A stretch of 64,000 bases of DNA from Sporosarcina sp. 6E9. Its GTDB lineage: Bacteria; Bacillota; Bacilli; Bacillales_A; Planococcaceae. Shown here piece by piece: positions 42,909 through 53,242 of this stretch. The first letter of the stretch is position 1. Each line of letters starts with the position of its first letter. Both the position numbers and the translations under genes were made by a program. The notes beneath the pieces are model-generated. The model had not been told where the DNA came from. It saw only the letters and a program-made list of their open reading frames with translations, and ran no database searches. Location of the stretch: contig NZ_JAGEMN010000002.1 in assembly GCF_017921835.1 (NCBI RefSeq), positions 1 through 64,000 on the forward strand, in the 5' to 3' direction.

Positions 42909-43955
42909 TTAAGCATCCTGTGCAATGCGTCCGATGTTTTTACCCATTTCCACGATAAACTCTTGAATTTTGCCCGATTGATTTGTCACCGAACTAACGG
43001 AGACATCAAATAGTTTGGACAATTCACTTTGGGTCATCGAGTAGTCGCCAAACATATTGAATTCAAGAAGCGCGTGTAAAAACGCTGCTGCTATTACTTC
43101 AGGTTTTTTAAAGTTAGGTTGTTTTTCGTATAAATACGTCACGATAATATTTCCCATTAACTCCGGATGGTCTGCTTCGATTTTCAAAAACTCGAGTCTT
43201 TCATAGAATATATCCACCGCTTCTTGTTGGATATCTGTCAGTTCGCCTTTCAATAAATCCACGACAGAACCCTCTGATTTGGAAAGTATATTGTGATAGA
43301 TATCAATCATATGCGCTTTATAAAAGTCAATACGATTACCAAATCCGCTTGACTCTGCAAGTGTTGAAATTTCATTGGCCAGACTATGATTCCCGTCTTT
43401 AACGAACAGAAGCGAGTTTATGATGAAAATCCCGTTTTTCTGATTACGTTCATCACGCAAGGCAACCCCAAACACGACACTGTCCTTTTCAACAGGCATA
43501 TCTGGTTGTTTTTCGAGATAATACGTCTCGTCCCCCAACACTTCTTCAATAGCTACTAATCCATTTTCTTCTCCAGTTATATTCCCCAGTAGAATGATTG
43601 GTTCTTGCCAGGTCTTTACAACCGAACGAACTGCGCTTCGAATTGGATCATTTAATACTTTTATTAAATAACGTTTCCATAAGTCTTGACGGGCAACGTA
43701 AAAGAAATACTCGCTCACTGCATACTCAATTTCTTTTGCGTCCCAAAAACCGTTTAGTTTAGTCGTCCACTCTCTATGAAAAATTTCATATTCCGCATGG
43801 ACTGCAGGTGTAATTGGTTGTTCATACATTCCAGCGAGAATGCGTTGCAATTCTTCCTCAACGAGTGTATCAATCGATACTTCGTTTTTAGCTATGCAAC
43901 ATCTTTTATATTTTCTTCCACTTCCACAAGGACATGGATCATTTCTTTGTATCAT
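42909..43955 (-). CDS. SEC-C zinc-motif protein, short paralogue
   Basis: A 348-residue protein with an N-terminal SEC-C zinc-binding motif (RNDPCPCGSGRKYKRCC, residues 4-20), a long middle domain and a C-terminal helix-turn-helix-like end (MTQSELSKLFDVSVSSVTNQ). The first ~190 residues align with the larger SEC-C gene at 46785-48614. SEC-C motifs bind SecB or ribosomes in other proteins; the role here is unknown. The C-terminal part looks like the domain called DUF6398. ATG start behind AAAGGAG. Confidence 0.8.
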   Translation of the reverse strand: MIQRNDPCPCGSGRKYKRCCIAKNEVSIDTLVEEELQRILAGMYEQPITPAVHAEYEIFHREWTTKLNGFWDAKEIEYAVSEYFFYVARQDLWKRYLIKVLNDPIRSAVRSVVKTWQEPIILLGNITGEENGLVAIEEVLGDETYYLEKQPDMPVEKDSVVFGVALRDERNQKNGIFIINSLLFVKDGNHSLANEISTLAESSGFGNRIDFYKAHMIDIYHNILSKSEGSVVDLLKGELTDIQQEAVDIFYERLEFLKIEADHPELMGNIIVTYLYEKQPNFKKPEVIAAAFLHALLEFNMFGDYSMTQSELSKLFDVSVSSVTNQSGKIQEFIVEMGKNIGRIAQDA

Positions 43956-44002
43956 ACCTACCGCTCCTTTAACTCTTGTGCTTTCCTACTATACCAGAAA
44001 AC

Positions 44003-44043
44003 AAAAAGCTCCGCATTGGTTTACTAACCTTTACAGAGCTTTT
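44003..44043 (-). terminator. Intrinsic terminator of the MFS gene
   Basis: AAAAGCTC/GAGCTTTT stem with a large loop and a T-tract on the minus strand, between the MFS gene and the SEC-C gene. Confidence 0.6.
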
Positions 44044-44055
44044 AGTCCAAAAAAA

Positions 44056-45549
44056 TTATTTAGTTTGCACTTCATTTTTAGGCGGGGCGACACGTTTAAT
44101 GAAAAACGTTAATACTAAAGCCCCTACCGCAACGATAGTTGAAATGAAAAACGCGTAATTTATCCCATCGAGCATTGCTTGTGTTTCAAGTTGGTCTTTT
44201 AAAGCTTTAAGACCTTCTACTGTGGATGGTACATTGCCGGACGCTTTTGCCTCTGTAAAGAGTTTTGCGCCTGCTGATTCCATCCGTTTTGTCATAATTG
44301 TTAACAGGACCGCAGAACCAATCGCACCCGAAACTTGTTGCAAGGTACTATTCATTGCTGTTCCATGTGGGTTGGAAACCATCGGCAACTGATTCAATCC
44401 ATTTGTCATGACCGGCATCATGACCATTGAAATTCCGAGCATGCGGACTGTGTAAAGCATCATGATATAGTAATAACCCGAATCCATTCCAAGTTTACTT
44501 AAGTAATAGGTTGTGACAATCGTGATGGTTAGACCAATTATCGCCATCGCACGTGCACCGTATTTATCAAACAATCGACCTGTTATTGGTGACATGATGC
44601 CCATTAATACTGCACCAGGCAGCATCAGTATTCCAGCATCAAAGGGTGAAATGCCTCGAACACTTTGAACATATAAAGGTGTTAGAATCATTGCTGAAAA
44701 CATCGCGATTGAAAGAACAACTGAAATCGCTGAAGATAATGCAAACATCGGATGCTTATAGATTTTAAAGTCAAGCATCGGTTCATCCATCCGAATTTGA
44801 CGAACGATGAATGCAGTAAGAGCTAGCGCGCCAATAATAATTGTTCCATATACGATTGGTGCTGACCAACCTTTGTCACCGGCGGAACTAAATCCGTACA
44901 ACAATCCTCCAAACCCTATACTTGATAAAACGAGTGAGAATAAGTCGATTTTTACGTCGCGGTTTGGCGTGATATTGCGTAATTTAAAGATTGCATAAAT
45001 CAGCGTAAACACCGCAAATGGGAGAACGATCCCGAATAAGGTTCTCCATGAATAATGTTCAATAATATAACCTGAAAGTGTCGGCCCGATAGCTGGTGCT
45101 GTAAACATGACGAGACCGAAAAGCCCCATCGCGGATCCTCTTTTTTCAACCGGGAAAGCAACAAGCATAATATTCATCAGTAACGGCATCATCATTGCCG
45201 AACCGGATGCTTGAATCATTCTAGCGACTACCAATAAACCAAAAGTTGGTGCAATAACAGCTACTAACGTACCTAATGAAAATAGGGACATCGCTGTGAT
45301 GAATAATCTTCTATTTGTAAACTTCTGTATGAAAAAGGCACTCGCTGGAATCAAGATACCATTTACTAACATATAACCTGTCGTCAACCACTGCACTGCA
45401 GATGGCTTCACCTCAAACTCATCCATAATCGTAGGTAGTGCAATGTTCAATAACGTATTATTTAGGAATGCTATGAACGCGCCTACGAAAAGTATAGCCA
45501 GCATACCGTATGGAGGTTTCTCATGCATTTTTTTAATATCCAAATCCAT
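44056..45549 (-). CDS. DHA2-type MFS multidrug transporter
   Basis: A 497-residue proton-driven drug exporter of the EmrB/QacA (DHA2, 14-helix) family. Motif A-like FTNRRLFITAMSLFSLGT, motif C GLVMFTAPAIGPTLSGYI and the late HGTAMNSTLQQVSGAIGSAV are visible. It lies divergent from a TetR gene with a perfect palindrome between them, so it is probably an inducible efflux pump. ATG start with GGGGG upstream. Confidence 0.9.
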   Translation of the reverse strand: MDLDIKKMHEKPPYGMLAILFVGAFIAFLNNTLLNIALPTIMDEFEVKPSAVQWLTTGYMLVNGILIPASAFFIQKFTNRRLFITAMSLFSLGTLVAVIAPTFGLLVVARMIQASGSAMMMPLLMNIMLVAFPVEKRGSAMGLFGLVMFTAPAIGPTLSGYIIEHYSWRTLFGIVLPFAVFTLIYAIFKLRNITPNRDVKIDLFSLVLSSIGFGGLLYGFSSAGDKGWSAPIVYGTIIIGALALTAFIVRQIRMDEPMLDFKIYKHPMFALSSAISVVLSIAMFSAMILTPLYVQSVRGISPFDAGILMLPGAVLMGIMSPITGRLFDKYGARAMAIIGLTITIVTTYYLSKLGMDSGYYYIMMLYTVRMLGISMVMMPVMTNGLNQLPMVSNPHGTAMNSTLQQVSGAIGSAVLLTIMTKRMESAGAKLFTEAKASGNVPSTVEGLKALKDQLETQAMLDGINYAFFISTIVAVGALVLTFFIKRVAPPKNEVQTK

Positions 45550-45587
45550 CTATTTCCCCCACTTCTTTTATAATCACTTCTCCTATG

Positions 45588-45604
45588 TTATACTCACTGT
45601 ATAA
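45588..45604. promoter_or_regulatory. Candidate operator between MFS and TetR genes
   Basis: TTATAC-TCACT-GTATAA, a perfect 6-bp inverted repeat around a 5-bp centre, 39-55 bp before the MFS start and within its likely core promoter. Confidence 0.6.
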
Positions 45605-45701
45605 TAAAATCAACTATTATATTCCAAGTTTTATTGGTTGTTGTTGCAAGTGGGTTTTCCGATATAAACAGAACTAGACTACGAGTCCAAAGGTGATAAA
45701 A

Positions 45702-46571
45702 ATGATTGAACGAAAACGCAAGGTAATTGAAGTTGCAAAACAATTATTTATAGAAAAAGGATTTTCAGCTACATCTGTGCAAGACATTTTAGACGTTGCA
45801 AAGATTTCAAAAGGAACATTTTATAATTACTTTTCTTCAAAAAATGAGTGTCTAATTGCCATTTTAGAAAACGGAAGAGAAGAAACGAATATGCGCCGTC
45901 GTGAATTACTAGTCGGAAAAGACCTAGCTGATAAGACAATCCTTGCCGAACAAATTTCTGTTCGGCAACAAGTCAATCTAGATTTCAACCTCCTGCCTAT
46001 TTTAGAGGCGATATTTTATTCAGCGGATGCTGAGCTACGCGCCTTCGCAAAAAAACAGCATCTAGCCGAGTTATCTTGGCTCTCAAAACGATTAGTAGAT
46101 ATATATGGACAGTCCGCTGTTCCATTCGCTGCAGATTGCGCTGTTATCATGCTCGGCATTATGCAACATATGACTCACGTACTTGCTGCTAATTTGAAAA
46201 AAGATTTCGATCCTAATGCACTAACTTTATTTACAATAAGACGGATTGACTCGATGATTCCCCATATGATTGAAAACAATGACAGCCTCCTTTTCGGAAG
46301 TAAATTCACAAATGCGAATGAATTAAGTTTGATTGACAGCGATCTGCTGATTCGTAATTTGAAGAAGTTCGAGAAGAAAATTCCTGTTGATCAAGATGCA
46401 AAACAGTATATTGAATTTATTATCGATGAAATCGCAAGCGAACAACCGCGTATTTCCCTGTTAGAGACAATCACACGCTCTTTTCGACAAGCTTTCATTA
46501 AGACACCATATGAACTTGAAACGAGAGAACTCGTAGCTAGTATTTGGGGGTATTTGGAAACACTGAAGTGA
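45702..46571 (+). CDS. TetR-family regulator, divergent from the MFS exporter
   Basis: A 289-residue TetR protein, longer than the usual ~200. The helix-turn-helix is at about 22-45 (FSATSVQDILDVAKISKGTFYNYFSSKNECL). The C-terminal region is a large helical ligand domain. The ATG at 45702 follows AAAGGTG; an in-frame GTG at 45693 overlaps it. A promoter TTGTTG-N16-TATAAA lies upstream. Probable repressor of the MFS gene, inferred from the divergent layout and palindrome. Confidence 0.88.
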   Translation: MIERKRKVIEVAKQLFIEKGFSATSVQDILDVAKISKGTFYNYFSSKNECLIAILENGREETNMRRRELLVGKDLADKTILAEQISVRQQVNLDFNLLPILEAIFYSADAELRAFAKKQHLAELSWLSKRLVDIYGQSAVPFAADCAVIMLGIMQHMTHVLAANLKKDFDPNALTLFTIRRIDSMIPHMIENNDSLLFGSKFTNANELSLIDSDLLIRNLKKFEKKIPVDQDAKQYIEFIIDEIASEQPRISLLETITRSFRQAFIKTPYELETRELVASIWGYLETLK

Positions 46572-46618
46572 GTTTTTTAGGAATTCGAAAAGTATAGGTG
46601 TTTTCTTCTTTATTAGTA

Positions 46619-46690
46619 GTTTGCTTGCACATATACGACATTTGCTTGCACACAAATGATTTTGCTTGCAAGTCGGGACCTTTCAACCAT
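46619..46690 (+). repeat. TTTGCTTGCA array, copy 3 (three units, 20-21-bp spacing)
   Basis: GCTTGCA cores begin at 46623, 46644 and 46664. The last unit runs into AAGTCGGGACCTTTCAACCA, the tail shared with copies 1 and 2. It lies in the 213-bp gap between the converging TetR and long SEC-C genes; the only other feature there is a terminator hairpin. Confidence 0.85.
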
Positions 46691-46731
46691 GCAAAACCAA
46701 TCGTCCGGAACGGAAATCGATGGTCTAAGCC

Positions 46732-46771
46732 AAAAGCGAGTACTTGACCAATAGAATCGTCAAGTACTCGC
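46732..46771 (-). terminator. Hairpin terminator of the long SEC-C gene
   Basis: A 13-pair perfect stem, GCGAGTACTTGAC and its complement (46736-46748 and 46759-46771), with TTTT following on the minus strand. Confidence 0.7.
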
Positions 46772-46784
46772 AATATAAAATCAG

Positions 46785-48614
46785 TTATTCACGTCTCCCA
46801 CCACTTAACAACAACCAAATATAACGCGCCTCTTCTTCGCTCCCAGGCACAATCTCTTGAAGTCTCGGATATGGAATAGGCTTTGTTTTAAATGTCTGCA
46901 AATGCATCACATGACTATTCGCCTTCATTGCGTTTTGTAGCATTTCCTCCGCATTTTCCGAAGCGCCTTCTGACCCGTCATGTTCAAGCTTCCAATCCAA
47001 ATATAAATACGTCGCGTCATGTCCAGAACCTTTTTCATAACGAATCAGTATTTCGGCAGCTTCTTCAAATCGTTTCGCATGAATTAAAGACGCAACCGCC
47101 TCATAACGCGCCCCTTGGTTATCGACTTTGTTCATCTTCAATAAATCCAAGAACAACGACGATGCCCCATCGTAATCTCCGTATGTAAACAAGTAGACAC
47201 CATAACAAAAAGCAGCCCGCATAAACGGACGGTTCGGTATATTTTGCCACGGATTTTCGCCAGGCTCGAAAGTGCGACTCGCATTCTTGATTGCCCTTTC
47301 ATATAATTCAATTGCACGTTCATGATTTGGTTCGATTTCCGCCTGCAATAAAAGCGCATCCGCATTATTGTTGTCCAACTCAATAGCGTTTTGCGCAAGC
47401 TTTCGGCGCTCTTCCTCAGTTTCCGCTTGATATGCCTCATACGCCAAAAGTTGAGCACGCCCCCCAGCTACTGTCGGTTTCCGTTCGGGTTGAACCACGC
47501 CGCCCGTTGTCATCGATGTTTCCCAAAGCGCCTTTTCAGTCGGTCGCGGATCCGTTCCGATATCGTAAATGCGCGCTGCGACTGGTTCATCGACACTATC
47601 CATCATATTCGCGTAGAGCGACGCTAACTCGTCTGCATAAACGGCGACGCTTGTTTCAGATGCCGCGAACTTTTCTACGATTGACGCTTGATCCATACCT
47701 GTCCCCCGTACGACCCCAATATCAACACCCGTTTTAACAGCTGCCGCGACAAAGTCTTCTTCGACCGTGACGCCTGGGTTTTCATTCAAGAAATAGGCAA
47801 CGCCCAGTTTGTGCATGATCTCTCTTGCGTCTGCAGTTTGTTCTAAGTTACGCAACGCGGTATCTAACATCGTTAATGCGCTTAATTGCTCCTGGGCAAG
47901 GACCTCTTCGACAAGTTCGTTCATAGATGCCATACTTCTTTTAATGAAAAGTTCGTAAATATCAAGCGCGTGATCGATAATAAATTGATCCATCGTCTTC
48001 TTAGATACTGATTCTCTTAATTCGACCAATGATTTCTTAGTCTGCTTGCTCCACTTTGCTAAAAATAACATGGAAGAAACTGGAGCGATTGCATTTTTGC
48101 CTTTTCTCGAATCCCGAAGGACAACACCAAATAGCAATGTGCCTATATCAGCAGGCATCCCTTCGTTGCGAGTCATTTTAAAGGTTGAGTCATCGAATAA
48201 TGTTTTCACATGAATAAAGTCCGTATCCGCTTCTGTAATTTCTGCCAACAGCATTAAAGGCTCGTCCCACTCTATCAACACATTCCTAACAACTTCTCTC
48301 TTTGTTCGGGCGAGTTGCTGAGCAATATAGGAATGCCAACCTTTGTTGTTTTTGATGAATAAATAAAATTCACTCGAAGCTTCTTCAACATGCTCTTTCT
48401 CCCAACTATCCGTCAAGCGGTTTGACCATTCCCTCATGAGTATGTTCATTTCTTCCTGTTCGAATTCGGTTGGGTAGTTATCGAAAAAACCTGTCAATAC
48501 GTGATCTAATTCTTCATTGACAATCATGCCTATCAAATCTGTTTTTGTTGATCCGCAACATTTTTTATACTTTTTGCCACTACCGCAACGGCATGGATCA
48601 TTACGTCCAATCAT
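46785..48614 (-). CDS. SEC-C zinc-motif protein, long paralogue with TPR-like C-terminus
   Basis: A 609-residue protein. N-terminal SEC-C motif RNDPCRCGSGKKYKKCC (4-20), then a ~300-residue part homologous to the short paralogue, including the shared blocks WDEPLMLLAEIT and GTLLFGVVLRDSRKGKNAI. After residue ~390 comes a helical, TPR-like region (NAIELDNNNADALLLQAEIEP, RAFCYGVYLFTYGDYDGA and similar repeats). Function unknown; a protein-interaction role is likely. ATG start. The upstream gene ends 33 bp away, so possibly in one transcript with glpK. Confidence 0.8.
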   Translation of the reverse strand: MIGRNDPCRCGSGKKYKKCCGSTKTDLIGMIVNEELDHVLTGFFDNYPTEFEQEEMNILMREWSNRLTDSWEKEHVEEASSEFYLFIKNNKGWHSYIAQQLARTKREVVRNVLIEWDEPLMLLAEITEADTDFIHVKTLFDDSTFKMTRNEGMPADIGTLLFGVVLRDSRKGKNAIAPVSSMLFLAKWSKQTKKSLVELRESVSKKTMDQFIIDHALDIYELFIKRSMASMNELVEEVLAQEQLSALTMLDTALRNLEQTADAREIMHKLGVAYFLNENPGVTVEEDFVAAAVKTGVDIGVVRGTGMDQASIVEKFAASETSVAVYADELASLYANMMDSVDEPVAARIYDIGTDPRPTEKALWETSMTTGGVVQPERKPTVAGGRAQLLAYEAYQAETEEERRKLAQNAIELDNNNADALLLQAEIEPNHERAIELYERAIKNASRTFEPGENPWQNIPNRPFMRAAFCYGVYLFTYGDYDGASSLFLDLLKMNKVDNQGARYEAVASLIHAKRFEEAAEILIRYEKGSGHDATYLYLDWKLEHDGSEGASENAEEMLQNAMKANSHVMHLQTFKTKPIPYPRLQEIVPGSEEEARYIWLLLSGGRRE

Positions 48615-48646
48615 TAAAAACTTCCCCCTTCATTGCAAAGCCGTAC

Positions 48647-49291
48647 CTATTTCCGTCTAATCGTTTGACCAGCGACGTCTACAACTTGCTTAACGGATTC
48701 GGCGACTAGACTTCCAATAAGCCGACTTGCTTCGCCCCAGAATCCATGACCCCGACGGATCAAGTCGTTAATAGCTCTTTCGCATAGTTGCTTGTCATGA
48801 TGCAATTTATCTATCGTTGTTAAGCTGTAGTCTTTTATTTCATCAAGCATTTTCATTCTCTCTCCATACAATTCCGGAAAGAATTCGGAAAACGTCTCGT
48901 TTGCCAGCAACCGTTCGGTGTTTTCCGCCTTTTTAATCGCTTGGTAATAATAGGTCATTTGTTCTTCGATGATATATTGCAAGTTCAAATATTCTTCGAT
49001 TTGCACGATATCTTTTCTTCGCACTTTTTGTGATTTGCAAAGTTTAATCGCGCGTTGAACATCGTATCTTCTTGAATGCCTTGTAGGATGGTAATCAAGA
49101 ACCAACTCTGCTTCATCTGTTAAAGCTTCTGGATAAGCTTCGTAAAATAGAGTATTGAAGTTCGTCAGAATCGGTTTTATCTCACGCCTTGCAAGTCGGT
49201 CGTATGTATTTTTTGGATAATAACGTTCCAGCTGCGCTGCTTGCTTCTTCATCCTAATGATGTAGTTTCGAATGCCGAAAAAGTAAATCAT
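48647..49291 (-). CDS. Hypothetical helical protein
   Basis: An unrecognised 214-residue basic, helix-rich protein beginning MIYFFGIRNYIIRMKKQA. There is no clear membrane span. Notable stretches are LVLDYHPTRHSRRYDVQRAI and an acidic/aromatic middle (IIEEQMTYYYQAIKKAENTE). It sits 21 bp after glpK and 33 bp before the long SEC-C gene, all on one strand, so cotranscription is likely. ATG start behind AAGGAGGGGG. Confidence 0.65.
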   Translation of the reverse strand: MIYFFGIRNYIIRMKKQAAQLERYYPKNTYDRLARREIKPILTNFNTLFYEAYPEALTDEAELVLDYHPTRHSRRYDVQRAIKLCKSQKVRRKDIVQIEEYLNLQYIIEEQMTYYYQAIKKAENTERLLANETFSEFFPELYGERMKMLDEIKDYSLTTIDKLHHDKQLCERAINDLIRRGHGFWGEASRLIGSLVAESVKQVVDVAGQTIRRK

Positions 49292-49312
49292 ACGCCCCCT
49301 CCTTCAAGTAAT

Positions 49313-50821
<1,509 letters not shown>

Positions 50822-50873
50822 TCATTCGAATAAATGCGTTACTATCATTATCTTCTAATTCATCTTACAATAC

Positions 50874-50916
50874 AAAAAAATAGTAGCAACTTGGTGACTA
50901 GATTCCAAGTCGCTAC
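50874..50916 (-). terminator. Strong intrinsic terminator of the membrane-protein operon
   Basis: On the minus strand GTAGCGACTTGG and CCAAGTTGCTAC pair (one G-T pair) with a 10-nt loop, followed by TATTTTTTT. Confidence 0.9.
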
Positions 50917-50942
50917 CTATATGTGAAGTAATTGGGGGGACA

Positions 50943-51944
50943 TTATGTCGGGACTTCCACTGGTTTTGTTTCCACTAGAGCCGCTCCAGCCTCGGCTTCT
51001 TTTCCTTTTTCAAATAGTTTCCTAAATCGAGAGGAAACGCCCAATAGTTTTTGTTGTAAATCCATTGCGGGTTCCAATCCAGTGATGCTCATTTGATAGG
51101 AACGTACCATCGCAATCGTCACAATCGGATCGACGAGCGCTCTTTTTATCGCTACCGTAAACACATAGGCCCCTACAAGTGCAATAAAGCCCAAGAATGT
51201 TCCCAAGCCGGGGGTATTGGCTGATATTAGTTTGGAGATTCCCATAAACGGAAGCGCGAAAACGAGAAATGTGATAATGCTGAAAGCGTAAATACCAGCG
51301 ACAGCACCTGTTGCTGTTTTAAGTATGCCTTTCCAACTCTGTGCATATAGAACAACACCATCTGATGCAGACTTCCAAACTGTTTCTTCCCGTTTTTCAT
51401 TTTTCCGCAAAATGATATAACTGACAACAGCTTCATCGATATAATTCAAGCTTACTGACATAATCGCGTTGAGTATGCCGATAATGTTTTTTGCCCCAGG
51501 AACGAAACTAAAAGCCTCTCCAACGCACAACGTCCATCGTTGAATTTGTTTTACAGCCCCGTGAATCGCTTTATCGACGACAAAAGCTACGTTCGCTGAT
51601 CCGAAGTTTTGCTTTACTTGCTCTTTTCCGTACGCGATTTGTCCTTTGCCTTCTGGGATTGTGCCCGTTTTCAATAACTCGACAACGACTGATATATGGG
51701 CAACTTTAACCATATACAACACGTATCGCTCCAAAAATCTGAGTCCACCGTAGATGACACTGAATGCCAATAACATCACGATGAGGAACGCGGCGGAACT
51801 TTCACCAAAAATTTTCAAAAGCAAAAACCCAATTCCAATCATGATGGCTAAAAAAATCAATGCTGCAATGACAAATAGTCCATAAATTGCGACCCGGGCA
51901 AATAAAAACGGCAATGTCCGATTCACTAACTTCATGACAGACAA
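50943..51944 (-). CDS. Polytopic membrane protein of the two-component locus
   Basis: A 333-residue membrane protein, family not recognised. Hydrophobic helices lie at about 15-50, 52-75, 190-215, 232-258 and 262-285, with a charged tail (KGKEAEAGAALVETK). The frame is open 30 codons further upstream and would overlap the previous gene; the TTG at 51944, 7 nt after AAGGAGG, is the best start. Second gene of an operon with the DUF4870-type protein. It may be a target of the adjacent response regulator. Confidence 0.68.
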   Translation of the reverse strand: MSVMKLVNRTLPFLFARVAIYGLFVIAALIFLAIMIGIGFLLLKIFGESSAAFLIVMLLAFSVIYGGLRFLERYVLYMVKVAHISVVVELLKTGTIPEGKGQIAYGKEQVKQNFGSANVAFVVDKAIHGAVKQIQRWTLCVGEAFSFVPGAKNIIGILNAIMSVSLNYIDEAVVSYIILRKNEKREETVWKSASDGVVLYAQSWKGILKTATGAVAGIYAFSIITFLVFALPFMGISKLISANTPGLGTFLGFIALVGAYVFTVAIKRALVDPIVTIAMVRSYQMSITGLEPAMDLQQKLLGVSSRFRKLFEKGKEAEAGAALVETKPVEVPT

Positions 51945-51993
51945 CCCAAATCCTCCTTCATTCGATTTCAATTCCACGATAATCCTATATTCT

Positions 51994-52455
51994 TCATTGT
52001 TTCGGAGTTGAATGTTCTTCTGCAAACTTGCCAATGACCGGGAGATTGATAACTTTTCCCTTGTAAGCCCAAACCGCCATAAAAATTAATAAAACGGTTG
52101 ATGCCGGCATGATCAAAAAGTAAAACGGTCCACTAATTAACAAGCCTAACATTCCTAGTTTCATGAACGATAACAGCCCCGTCAAAATTCCGACTGCTAT
52201 ACTAGCAACAATGACAACAATGGATAACATAATCACTTGCAAAGCATGAAAACGAACGACCTTATTTTCTTTTTCAATAAAGAAAAATATTAGTCCAATG
52301 ATCGGAAGATGGCAGAGCGCGGCTGCAATATTCTCCTCAAGCCCAACAGATGTCGACTTCTTTTCGACTGTTTCCACGGTTGCAGCCGTCTCGACTGATT
52401 CTTCTTTGAAAACTGGCGTCTGATTTTCCGAACCAACATGCTCGTTATTTGTCAT
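51994..52455 (-). CDS. DUF4870-like small membrane protein
   Basis: A 153-residue protein. A hydrophilic, Glu/Thr-rich N-terminus (~35 residues) precedes three to four membrane helices. The motif LCHLPIIGLIFFFIEKENKVVRFHALQ (here about 48-74) matches the DUF4870/Tic20-like pattern of a helix followed by RFHA-x-Q. Function unknown. ATG start behind GGAGGAACG. A TATAAT -10 with TTAACC direct repeats just upstream suggests control by the adjacent response regulator. Confidence 0.75.
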   Translation of the reverse strand: MTNNEHVGSENQTPVFKEESVETAATVETVEKKSTSVGLEENIAAALCHLPIIGLIFFFIEKENKVVRFHALQVIMLSIVVIVASIAVGILTGLLSFMKLGMLGLLISGPFYFLIMPASTVLLIFMAVWAYKGKVINLPVIGKFAEEHSTPKQ

Positions 52456-52486
52456 TTACGTTCCTCCTTCCATTCAATTAATTTAA

Positions 52487-52524
52487 ATTATATAAGTTGA
52501 AGGTTAAGTTAAGGTAAAGGTTAA
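52487..52524 (-). promoter_or_regulatory. Promoter with TTAACC direct repeats, DUF4870 operon
   Basis: On the minus strand TTAACC (52524-52519), TTTACC (52518-52513) and TTAACC (52507-52502), then TATAAT (52492-52487). No normal -35 is present; the repeats take its place, as in activation by OmpR/PhoB-type regulators. Copies before the lipoprotein operon have the same layout. Confidence 0.55.
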
Positions 52525-52537
52525 AACTAATTTCTAG

Positions 52538-53242
52538 TTAATTCGATGAGGCGAATTTGTATCCGAAACCCCTAGCCGTTTGAATGTATTTCGGAGTCGT
52601 TGGATCGACCTCCAACTTTCTCCGCAAATTGCTAATATGCACCTTAACCGTTTGCGGGCTGCCCTCAGAATAATACCCCCAAATATGGTCATACAATTGT
52701 TCAGCCGGCCAAATCCGATTAGGTTCTTTTGCCATTAATGAAAGCAATTGAAATTCTTTACTGGAAAGACGCACTTTCTTACCGCGTACAGTAAGCTCGC
52801 ATTTCAGCAAATCAATTACAATATCATCGAATTGAATAATCGATCCCGCCACGCTTTCCGCGTCCATTTTCACCCACTTTTTCCGTCTGAAAACAGCTTC
52901 AATCCGAGCTTCCAACTCGTGAAAGTCAAAGGGTTTTGTGATAAAGTCATCCGCGCCGATTTCAATCCCTTCGATGCGGTCCGATAATTCTTTTTTACAG
53001 CTCACAAATAAAATCGGAACATTAGAAAATAACCGAATTTCTTTGCAGGCTTCAAAACCATCCATTCCAGGCATTTCAATATCCAGTAATATTAAATCGA
53101 TATCGCCTTTTCGAGCAGCCTTGATTGCTTCCAACCCACTCCCCGCATTTTGTACGCTATATGCTTTTTTTATCAAATAGAGTTGAATAAGTTCACGTAT
53201 TCCAGCTTCATCATCGACAACTAAAATTCGTTCCCCCGCCAT
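52538..53242 (-). CDS. OmpR-family response regulator
   Basis: A 234-residue regulator with a receiver domain (1-120; phosphoacceptor D54 in LILLDIEMPGMDGF, acidic pair D10-D11) and a C-terminal winged-helix DNA-binding domain (about 135-232: VRLSSKEFQLLSLMAKEPN, VHISNLRRKLEVDP, GFGYKF). The start ATG lies behind GGAGGG and overlaps the kinase gene by 22 bp, so the two are translationally coupled. It should bind tandem direct repeats; TTAACC repeats near two neighbouring operons are candidates. Confidence 0.93.
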   Translation of the reverse strand: MAGERILVVDDEAGIRELIQLYLIKKAYSVQNAGSGLEAIKAARKGDIDLILLDIEMPGMDGFEACKEIRLFSNVPILFVSCKKELSDRIEGIEIGADDFITKPFDFHELEARIEAVFRRKKWVKMDAESVAGSIIQFDDIVIDLLKCELTVRGKKVRLSSKEFQLLSLMAKEPNRIWPAEQLYDHIWGYYSEGSPQTVKVHISNLRRKLEVDPTTPKYIQTARGFGYKFASSN

